DNA of 6,189 nt, from NCBI GenBank assembly GCA_902373525.1, contig CABKMN010000133.1, positions 1 to 6,189 of the forward strand, written 5' to 3'. The notes beneath the pieces are model-generated. The model did not search any database. It was given only the letters and a program-made list of their open reading frames with translations, and had not been told where the DNA came from. The translations under genes and the position numbers were made by a program. Below, piece by piece: positions 1-4,485 of the stretch. The first letter of the stretch is position 1; every line of letters begins with the position of its first letter. The DNA comes from an uncultured Bilophila sp. GTDB lineage: Bacteria > Desulfobacterota > Desulfovibrionia > Desulfovibrionales > Desulfovibrionaceae.

Positions 1-108
1 CTCCAAACCTCCCCCGCCCTCCCCAAGACGTTCCTCTGGGTCAACGGGGGACCGGAGCGGCGTGAAATCCGTCTTCGGAGGCGCCCGTCTCCCGGATACG
101 CCGACGAA
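1..108. other. Non-coding edge segment with a C-rich start
   Basis: No convincing gene is visible here. All three plus-strand frames give low-complexity Pro/Arg/Ser-rich translations, and the frame that stays open runs straight through the terminator at 109-139. The first 25 or so bases are a C-rich tract that resembles the right arm of a G/C-rich hairpin whose left arm would lie outside the window. A minus-strand frame is also open to the window edge, but its Gly/Pro/Arg-rich translation looks like chance. Confidence 0.4.
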
Positions 109-139
109 AAAAACCGACATCCTGAGGACATCGGTTTTT
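109..139. terminator. Bidirectional rho-independent terminator
   Basis: The arms AAAAACCGA (109-117) and TCGGTTTTT (131-139) are perfectly complementary. Three more inner pairs (TCC/GGA) follow a two-base internal mismatch, around a TGA loop. Read on the minus strand, the stem is followed by a run of seven T (113 down to 107). Read on the plus strand, five T close the stem. It lies about 120 nt past the uppP stop and is the most likely end of the minus-strand tetR-uppP transcript. It could also end a plus-strand transcript entering from the left. Confidence 0.75.
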
Positions 140-205
140 CAAATGGAACGTGGGAAATCCTGAAAACAGGGATTCAATACGCTCAAACCGGTTGCAGGGA
201 GGGCC

Positions 206-234
206 GGGGGAAAACGCTAAAAAAGCGCTCCCCC
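206..234 (-). terminator. Hairpin just downstream of the uppP stop
   Basis: On the minus strand GGGGGA pairs with TCCCCC, and an inner CGCT pairs with AGCG around a five-T loop, with a small asymmetric internal bulge. It begins 24 nt after the uppP stop codon. No U-tract follows, so it is not a textbook intrinsic terminator. It may protect the 3' end of the mRNA or act as a pause site ahead of the stronger terminator at 109-139. Confidence 0.4.
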
Positions 235-257
235 AGTCTTCACTCCCCTACAATAAA

Positions 258-1076
258 TTACATCCCGACCATAAAGTAATAGACGACCGGCGCAAGGAGC
301 AGCCGGTAGACGGCGAAAGGCCGCAGCGTAATGCGCCCGACGAGGGCGATAAAGGTCTTGATGGCGAGCCAGCCGAAAATGAAGGCGAAAATGAGCCCCG
401 TGGCGAACAGCGGAATGTCGGCCGCCGTAAAGCTCGACCACGACTTGAGCACGTCGTAGCCGGTCGCCGCAAACATGATCGGCACGGCGGCGACAAAGGA
501 ATATTCGGCGGCAAGGGCGCGCTTCTCGCCGAGCAGCATCCCGCCCATGATCGTGGAGCCGGAACGGGAAAAGCCGGGCCACAGCGCCATGCACTGGCAG
601 ATGCCGATGCCGAGGGCCAGCCTGGGCGTCACCTCATCAATGCTGACGTAGGCCGGAGGACGCTTGGCGCAGTACCGTTCCACCAGCAGCATGAGTATCC
701 CGCCCACGGCAAGGGAGAGCGAGACGCTGAGCGGGGTGAACAACTGCTTGATGTACGAATGCAGCAGCAGGCCCAGCACCGAAGGCGGCAGCGTCGTCAG
801 GAAAAGAAGCCAGATGCCCCGCAGGCCCGCAAACGGCTTCGGTGCCGTCGAACGGACCCGCCCCGGCACCAGCAGCCCCATGAAGCGATCCCAGTACACC
901 AGCAGTACGGCGAAAATCGAACCGAGCTGGATCGCGACCTCAAACGTGCTGGCCTTCGGCCCCGTGAACCCGAGCAGGTCCCCGGCGATGACCAGATGCC
1001 CCGAAGAGGACACGGGCAGGAATTCGGTCAATCCCTGCACCGCTCCCATGATGAGGCCGGTGGAAAACCAATCCAT
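258..1076 (-). CDS. uppP: Undecaprenyl-diphosphatase (UppP/BacA family)
   Basis: This integral inner-membrane enzyme removes a phosphate from undecaprenyl diphosphate to regenerate the lipid carrier for peptidoglycan and other surface glycans; high levels give bacitracin resistance. The 272 residues match the family's usual length (about 270). Both signatures are intact: QGLTEFLPVSSSGHL at residues 14-28, including the Q/E-xxx-E acidic motif (Q14, E18), the serine cluster 23-25 and H27; and PGFSRSG at residues 167-173 with the essential arginine at 171. Hydrophobic stretches throughout fit a multi-pass protein. The ATG lies 3 nt after the stop of the TetR gene and has only a weak Shine-Dalgarno within that gene's last codons, so expression is probably by translational coupling. 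Family assignment is essentially certain. Control by the TetR protein is inferred from the arrangement. Confidence 0.95.
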   Translation of the reverse strand: MDWFSTGLIMGAVQGLTEFLPVSSSGHLVIAGDLLGFTGPKASTFEVAIQLGSIFAVLLVYWDRFMGLLVPGRVRSTAPKPFAGLRGIWLLFLTTLPPSVLGLLLHSYIKQLFTPLSVSLSLAVGGILMLLVERYCAKRPPAYVSIDEVTPRLALGIGICQCMALWPGFSRSGSTIMGGMLLGEKRALAAEYSFVAAVPIMFAATGYDVLKSWSSFTAADIPLFATGLIFAFIFGWLAIKTFIALVGRITLRPFAVYRLLLAPVVYYFMVGM

Positions 1077-1079
1077 GTG

Positions 1080-1670
1080 TTACTCGCAGGCGTTGCACGG
1101 CGTTATGGCCCTGGCGGCGAAGGCCACGGCCTCGCGGTACAGGTGGGGCGGCGCATACGGAGTGAGGACCTTCGTACGGTTGGCGCCGACCACCAGCGAC
1201 ATCAGAATCTGCGCCGTTTCCTTCACGAGCAGTTCGCGAATGGACCCGTCCTCAATGCCGCGCCACAACTGCTGTTCCAACAGTTTGTGGATTTCATTAA
1301 ATTTTTCGAACATCAGTTCGCGGTCGTCGTTGGTCTTCATGTCGCTGTACGGCGAACAACGGACGAGCACGAGCCAATTGGATTCGGGATCGATTGAAAA
1401 GTCAAGGTAGGCCCGGCAGAAGTTCAGAACGCTTTCACGACCGTTCCTGCCTTCGTCGCAGGCCCGCTGAAGCACCTCAAGGAAGTGTTCCAGAACGTCC
1501 ATCCCTGCGGCAAGGAACAACTTTTCCTTATTCCCGTAATGATGGGTCAACAGCCCGAGGGCTACGCCGGCACGTTCGGAAATCTTCTTGAACGTGGTTT
1601 CGGTATAGCCGCATTCGCCAAAAAGCTCTTTGGCGGCCTTCAGCAAGGCCTCCTTCTTGGTCATGGTCAT
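1080..1670 (-). CDS. TetR/AcrR-family transcriptional regulator
   Basis: A 196-residue protein with the TetR family layout. The N-terminal three-helix DNA-binding domain covers about residues 5-50: KEALLKAAKELFGECGY forms helix 1, and residues 27-51 hold the helix-turn-helix, ending in the hallmark HHYGNKEKLF (43-52). The rest is an all-helical, divergent ligand-binding and dimerisation domain. TetR proteins are usually repressors released by a small molecule; the ligand cannot be read from the sequence. The first ATG is preferred over the one two codons later because a GGGGGA Shine-Dalgarno lies 5 nt upstream of it. The gene sits 3 nt ahead of uppP in the same direction and has its own promoter with an overlapping dyad, which fits autorepression and co-regulation of uppP. 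Its C-terminus (CNACE) carries two cysteines of unknown significance. Confidence 0.9.
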   Translation of the reverse strand: MTMTKKEALLKAAKELFGECGYTETTFKKISERAGVALGLLTHHYGNKEKLFLAAGMDVLEHFLEVLQRACDEGRNGRESVLNFCRAYLDFSIDPESNWLVLVRCSPYSDMKTNDDRELMFEKFNEIHKLLEQQLWRGIEDGSIRELLVKETAQILMSLVVGANRTKVLTPYAPPHLYREAVAFAARAITPCNACE

Positions 1671-1693
1671 ACGTTTCCCCCAAAAAGCTGATG

Positions 1694-1718
1694 CTGTTTA
1701 GTCGCGCAATCAAAACAG
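1694..1718 (-). promoter_or_regulatory. Candidate TetR operator (dyad)
   Basis: An interrupted inverted repeat, CTGTTT (1694-1699) and AAACAG (1713-1718), with a 13-nt centre. One further symmetric G/C pair lies inside, and total length is 25 bp. It overlaps the predicted -10 box of the tetR promoter and runs into the start of transcription, the classic place for TetR-family autorepression. Dyad and position are seen directly. Binding by the adjacent regulator is inferred. Confidence 0.45.
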
Positions 1719-1743
1719 TAAGCTACCGCATACCGGACGTCAA
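1715..1743 (-). promoter_or_regulatory. Sigma70-type promoter for tetR-uppP
   Basis: On the minus strand a -35 box TTGACG (1743-1738, five of six consensus) is separated by exactly 17 nt from a -10 box TACTGT (1720-1715, four of six). Transcription would start near 1708, giving a leader of roughly 38 nt before the tetR ATG at 1670. This indicates that tetR-uppP can be transcribed independently of the MFS gene upstream. Confidence 0.6.
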
Positions 1744-1751
1744 CGGAAAAG

Positions 1752-1782
1752 TGCGCTCTTTGTGGAGGGCGTTTTTAGCGCA
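1752..1782. repeat. Inverted repeat / weak hairpin between MFS gene and tetR
   Basis: TGCGCT (1752-1757) and AGCGCA (1777-1782) form a perfect 6-bp inverted repeat with a 19-nt loop. A competing fold on the plus strand pairs CGCTCT (1754-1759) with AGGGCG (1766-1771, one G-T wobble) and is followed by five T, a weak plus-strand terminator shape. It lies just upstream of the tetR promoter. It could limit read-through between the two transcription units, or be a second regulatory dyad. Confidence 0.3.
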
Positions 1783-1814
1783 TTGAAGAAGAAAATGCAT
1801 CCTTTTTTTCCCTA

Positions 1815-1836
1815 ATCGAAAAAACGGGGTCCCCAT
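1815..1836 (-). terminator. Possible weak terminator after the MFS exporter
   Basis: Directly after the exporter's TGA, the minus strand reads GGGGACCCCG followed by six T. The self-complementary core can form only a very short stem (GGG/CCC with a three-base loop), so intrinsic termination would be inefficient. Some read-through into tetR-uppP is therefore possible. Confidence 0.25.
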
Positions 1837-3072
1837 TCACTCCTTCCCGGAAGAAGTCGGATAAACATACAGCACGAGCGCGCCGATCAGCAGGGATACG
1901 CCGATGCCCATCGCATACGGCCCGCGCCAGCCGATGACCGACCAGCCGATGCCGAAGACCAGCGGAGAAAGGCTCTGGCTCAGGCGCAGCACCGTGCCGT
2001 TCATCGCCATGACGATGGCCCGGTTGCGCGTAGGGGCGAGCGTGGTCATGCGCGCGTTCAGCAGCGGGAAGGTCAGCCCCTGCGCCGCGCCGCCCAGAAA
2101 AATGGGGAGGGTCAGCCACCACAGCGACGGCGCCACGCCCGGAAGCGCCAGCATGAGGCCCTGCGCCAACAGATAGCAGCCCGTGGCCGCGAGCAGGAGG
2201 CGACGGTGGGAATGCTTCTTGCCGAGCCACGCGAGATTCATGGCGATGAGCGCCGTGCCCAGCGAGGCCAGCGTGAACACGCCGCCGATGTGGGAAGGCG
2301 AGGCGTTATACAAAAGGTCCGCCAGCAGCGGAAAATAGGTGATGGTCGGACCGTACAGAATGCAGAAGCACAAAAAGGTCAGCGCGAACAGGCCGAGAGC
2401 GGCGGGGCGCAGGATGATGGCCTTGCTTTCCCGGGCATAGCGCGCCCAGTCCATGTCGGCGTGGGGACGCTCCAGCGGGACGCGCAGGGCGAGCAACGCC
2501 ACCGGCAGCGCGGACAGGGACACCCAGAAGGGCCACCGCCAGTCCATTTCCCCGAGCAGGCCGCCGATGCCCGGATACAGCGCCGTACCGAGGCTGATGG
2601 TCGCCCCGATCATGCCCATCATCTTGGGGCGTTCGGATTCCTCATACATATCACCCACAAGCGTCCCGTACAGGATGCCCAGCGGCGCGGCTCCGAGCCC
2701 CTGCACGGCGCGGCACGCCAGCAACATGCCGAACGATTTGGACAACGCGCACCCCACCCCGCCGCAGGCGAACAGCACGAGCCCCGGCAGCAGGACGGCC
2801 TTGCGCCCGAAACGATCCGCGAGCACGCCCGCTATCGGCGTCATAAAGGCGCTCGGCAGGGTGAAACAGGTGATCAGCAGCGCGACGCCCGAGGCGTCCA
2901 ACCGAAAGACACCGGCCAGCTTGGGCAAAATCGGCAGCGTAATGGAAACGCCCATAACCCCGATCAGGGCCACGCACAGCACGAGCGCCAAGCCCGCCGG
3001 ACCAACCGGGCGGACGGAACGGAATGGTTGCCCGTCGTGCCCTCCGGCATGCTTCAGGCTGTCCGTGGTCAT
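1837..3072 (-). CDS. MFS exporter, DHA1 (drug:H+ antiporter) type
   Basis: A 411-residue inner-membrane secondary transporter, normal length for the 12-helix DHA1 group. Motifs, counted from the chosen start: motif A, GVLADRFGRKA at about 82-92 in the loop between helices 2 and 3; RAVQGLGAAPLG at 121-132, fitting the motif B arginine region of helix 4; and GTALYPGIGG at about 162-171, fitting the antiporter-specific motif C of helix 5. A hydrophilic stretch near residues 200-218 fits the central loop between the two six-helix halves. The ATG at 3072 is preferred over one 15 codons upstream because it has a strong AGGAGG Shine-Dalgarno with a 6-nt spacer, and the extra upstream residues are basic and uncharacteristic. 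The glycosyltransferase-like gene ends 48 nt upstream with no obvious terminator between, so co-transcription is likely. The substrate cannot be told; export of a drug or small metabolite is the family-level guess. Confidence 0.88.
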   Translation of the reverse strand: MTTDSLKHAGGHDGQPFRSVRPVGPAGLALVLCVALIGVMGVSITLPILPKLAGVFRLDASGVALLITCFTLPSAFMTPIAGVLADRFGRKAVLLPGLVLFACGGVGCALSKSFGMLLACRAVQGLGAAPLGILYGTLVGDMYEESERPKMMGMIGATISLGTALYPGIGGLLGEMDWRWPFWVSLSALPVALLALRVPLERPHADMDWARYARESKAIILRPAALGLFALTFLCFCILYGPTITYFPLLADLLYNASPSHIGGVFTLASLGTALIAMNLAWLGKKHSHRRLLLAATGCYLLAQGLMLALPGVAPSLWWLTLPIFLGGAAQGLTFPLLNARMTTLAPTRNRAIVMAMNGTVLRLSQSLSPLVFGIGWSVIGWRGPYAMGIGVSLLIGALVLYVYPTSSGKE

Positions 3073-3077
3073 GCGTC

Positions 3078-3083
3078 TCCTCC
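3078..3083 (-). promoter_or_regulatory. Strong ribosome binding site deciding the MFS start
   Basis: The minus strand reads AGGAGG, then AGACGC, then ATG at 3072-3070. This near-perfect Shine-Dalgarno with a 6-nt spacer is the reason the longer open frame (ATG at 3117) is trimmed to start at 3072. Confidence 0.75.
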
Positions 3084-3120
3084 TGTAGGTAGGCGTAAAG
3101 GCCGCCCCGCCGAACAAGCG

Positions 3121-4140
3121 TCAGTCACGCCAGCCGAGAAGCCGCCGGGCGATACGGCTTTTCAGACGATTGATCAAACAACGCCCATAGCGCAGCGCGG
3201 GGTGCAGCCGCTCCCGACCGTTCCGTTCCAACGCCTCCGTGAGCAGGCTCATCCATCTATCCGTGATCCGTTGATCCGTAAAAGCCTCCGCCCGGCGCAG
3301 TCCGTTTTCCACCATCGCAGCGTACAGTCCCGGTTCTCCCTGCAAACGGTCGATGGCGTCCAGCACGGCCTCCGCCGTCGGCGTTTCCAGAAAGTCCAGC
3401 GACGTGGTACGCAGTTCCCGGTAAGCCGGTTCCGGACCGAGCATGGCGGGCACGCCCGTAGCCCACGCATTGACCAGCTTGGAGGCAGGTTTGGTTTCCA
3501 GCACGATCGGCGGACAATGGCGAAGCGCCAGCACGGCGTCAACCTCGCTGTAGTCGTACCAATGGCCCTGAAAACGGTTGACAAACCTCACGCCGCGCCG
3601 GTGCAGAGCTTCCCGGAACGCCTCGGTCTTGACGAATTGCGGCTCGTACTGATCGCTGCCGAAATAGGCTACGGTTTCAAGGCGTGTCCCTCGGTCCGGA
3701 TTACGCGGGATCAGCCCCGGCTGCTTCCAGAGCGGTATCCAACGCCGCGATGCCGTCTCGCCCGAAAGGCCGTTCTGCACCACAGTAATATCAGCCAGCG
3801 GCGGAACGGGCCTGTCCGCCTGTACCACCACGGCGAAACAGCGATGAACCCCCATACCCGGCGAGGCATCATCCCAATGAAAGACGCACACCTCGCCATC
3901 AACGGCCCTGTCGACCAGTACCGGCTCAAACGGACAATCGGCGGAACAAAGCCTCGCCCATGTCAACAATACCCAACAGTCTAGGCCGCACACGATCCGT
4001 TCCGGGCGTTCTTCGGGAACGAAAGGTTTCGGGTCCACAACCAGTTCCGGCCAATTCTTACGGAGATGTTTTCTCCCAACGACGAAATAAACCTTCTGCC
4101 GCCGGGCGGATTGCGTCTGTATGTCCATAGTTTCGAGCAT
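3121..4140 (-). CDS. Glycosyltransferase-like protein (probable GT-B fold)
   Basis: A 339-residue soluble protein with no signal peptide or membrane helix. The C-terminal half has the look of a GT-B nucleotide-sugar domain: PGLIPRNPDRG and VAYFG (141-161), DYSEVDAVLALR (196-207), then KPASKLVNAW (217-226) with GVPAMLGPEPAYRELR (229-244), the position where GT-B enzymes bind the donor sugar nucleotide, and a helical tail of the kind that follows it. From memory, conserved hypothetical proteins in cyanobacteria and some proteobacteria share the PGLIPRNP...RG, DY-E-DAV and KP--KL-NAW...GVPA-LG-E-A signatures; none has a function known to me. The N-terminal domain (18-125) is cysteine-rich (C51, C55, C65, C69, C85, C101). 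The last 25 residues are strongly basic (RLKSRIARRLL) and could sit on the membrane surface. The start is uncertain: ATG at 4140 has a GGA 7 nt upstream, and a second in-frame ATG lies at 4128. It is followed by the MFS gene. Confidence 0.6.
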   Translation of the reverse strand: MLETMDIQTQSARRQKVYFVVGRKHLRKNWPELVVDPKPFVPEERPERIVCGLDCWVLLTWARLCSADCPFEPVLVDRAVDGEVCVFHWDDASPGMGVHRCFAVVVQADRPVPPLADITVVQNGLSGETASRRWIPLWKQPGLIPRNPDRGTRLETVAYFGSDQYEPQFVKTEAFREALHRRGVRFVNRFQGHWYDYSEVDAVLALRHCPPIVLETKPASKLVNAWATGVPAMLGPEPAYRELRTTSLDFLETPTAEAVLDAIDRLQGEPGLYAAMVENGLRRAEAFTDQRITDRWMSLLTEALERNGRERLHPALRYGRCLINRLKSRIARRLLGWRD

Positions 4141-4160
4141 ACCTCATTCCGCACGCTCGC

Positions 4161-4193
4161 GGAAGCCTCCGGGCGGGGTCGATCCCCGCTTCC
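4161..4193. repeat. GC-rich hairpin in the leader of the glycosyltransferase-like gene
   Basis: GGAAGC (4161-4166) is complementary to GCTTCC (4188-4193), with an inner GGGG/CCCC pair (4175-4178 with 4184-4187) around the loop TCGAT. An alternative fold gives a 6-bp stem, GCGGGG/CCCCGC, around the same loop. It lies 20-53 nt upstream of the minus-strand start at 4140, so it would be in that mRNA's 5' leader. No T-run follows on either strand, which argues against a simple intrinsic terminator. Confidence 0.4.
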
Positions 4194-4233
4194 TTTATGC
4201 CATGAGGACAACGGGATAGCCCTTTCGGATTGT

Positions 4234-4407
4234 TTATTCGCTCAAACGAGTTTCGGAAAAAAAGAACGTTTCGTTCTCCAACGCCGCCCAATCGGCTCCT
4301 TTTCCCTCTAACATACTCTCAAGAAAAGCCAAATGATACTCGGACGCCGCAATCTCATTTGTGACTCTTCGATCAAACAGTCGCCAACGCTTGCAATCAT
4401 GAAAAAA
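4234..4407 (-). pseudogene. Possible decayed or very small ORF, unidentified
   Basis: On the minus strand a frame is open from the stop at 4410-4408 to a TAA at 4236-4234, 57 codons. Its later part has a protein-like composition (for example EYHLAFLESML and GADWAALENE, near the C-terminus) but no ATG until 24 codons before the end. In another frame, an ATG at 4400 opens a 30-codon ORF beginning MIASVGDCLIEESQ, which closes at 4308. The two could be pieces of one gene broken by a frameshift, or chance. No Shine-Dalgarno precedes the ATG. Third-position GC is about half, unlike the neighbours. No family recognised. Confidence 0.2.
4257..4277 (-). terminator. Terminator-like hairpin on the minus strand
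   Basis: On the minus strand AGAACG (4277-4272), loop AAA, CGTTCT (4268-4263) form a perfect 6-bp stem; with the closing T of the stem, seven T run in a row. The stem is only half GC, so strength is moderate. A transcript ending here would have to start to its right, antisense to the lldP leader or from the small ORF at 4234-4407. Alternatively it attenuates read-through into the glycosyltransferase-like gene. Confidence 0.4.
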
Positions 4408-4419
4408 TCACAACATAGT
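4391..4419 (+). promoter_or_regulatory. Candidate sigma70 promoter for lldP
   Basis: A -35 box TTGCAA (4391-4396, four of six consensus) is followed after 17 nt by a -10 box CATAGT (4414-4419, four of six), in an AT-rich setting. Transcription would start near 4426, giving a leader of about 60 nt. I did not see a sigma54-type GG-N10-GC element in the leader. Confidence 0.4.
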
Positions 4420-4474
4420 ATACGCTAACTTTTCGGGAAGGTTTCTTTTCCTCTTTCACATTTTGCCCAGGGTA

Positions 4475-4480
4475 AAGGAG
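4475..4480 (+). promoter_or_regulatory. lldP ribosome binding site
   Basis: AAGGAG lies 5 nt upstream of the ATG at 4486, close to ideal spacing. It fixes the start of the permease gene. Confidence 0.75.
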
Positions 4481-4485
4481 TCATT

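Larger units (their letters stand above)
4141..4485. other. Lower-GC intergenic region between divergent genes
   Basis: This stretch separates the minus-strand glycosyltransferase-like gene from plus-strand lldP. It holds a stable hairpin at 4161-4193, a minus-strand terminator-like hairpin at 4257-4277, short minus-strand open frames at 4234-4407, and the lldP promoter and ribosome binding site. From about 4240 on it is visibly more AT-rich than the flanking genes. An open frame on the plus strand at 4066-4311 overlaps the glycosyltransferase start antisense and shows no family signature, so it is not called. No clear promoter for the minus-strand gene is visible. Confidence 0.6.

Noticed and set aside
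1..279. Plus-strand frame open from the window edge to 279
   Set aside because: It runs through the intrinsic terminator at 109-139, the hairpin at 206-234 and the end of uppP antisense. It has no domain-like composition and is a chance opening.
150..1397. Long plus-strand open frame of 415 codons
   Set aside because: It lies antisense to uppP and tetR, both of which have clear family signatures. Its translation is Arg/Gly/Gln/His-rich low complexity typical of the reverse strand of GC-rich genes, and it has no ribosome binding site.
3073..3117. 15-codon N-terminal extension of the MFS exporter
   Set aside because: The later ATG at 3072 has a near-perfect AGGAGG site at ideal spacing; the upstream ATG has none, and the extra residues are not family-like.
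2206..3984. Long plus-strand open frame of 592 codons
   Set aside because: Antisense to the MFS exporter and the glycosyltransferase-like gene, crossing the gap between them. Composition is Arg/Gln/Gly/His-rich and no domain is recognisable.
4171..4190. tRNA T-arm look-alike (GCGGGG-TCGAT-CCCCGC)
   Set aside because: The loop lacks the TTCGA pattern in the right register, and no anticodon arm, D arm, acceptor stem or CCA end can be placed around it.
4066..4311. 81-codon plus-strand open frame upstream of lldP
   Set aside because: It starts antisense inside the glycosyltransferase-like gene, spans a strong hairpin, has no ribosome binding site and resembles no family.
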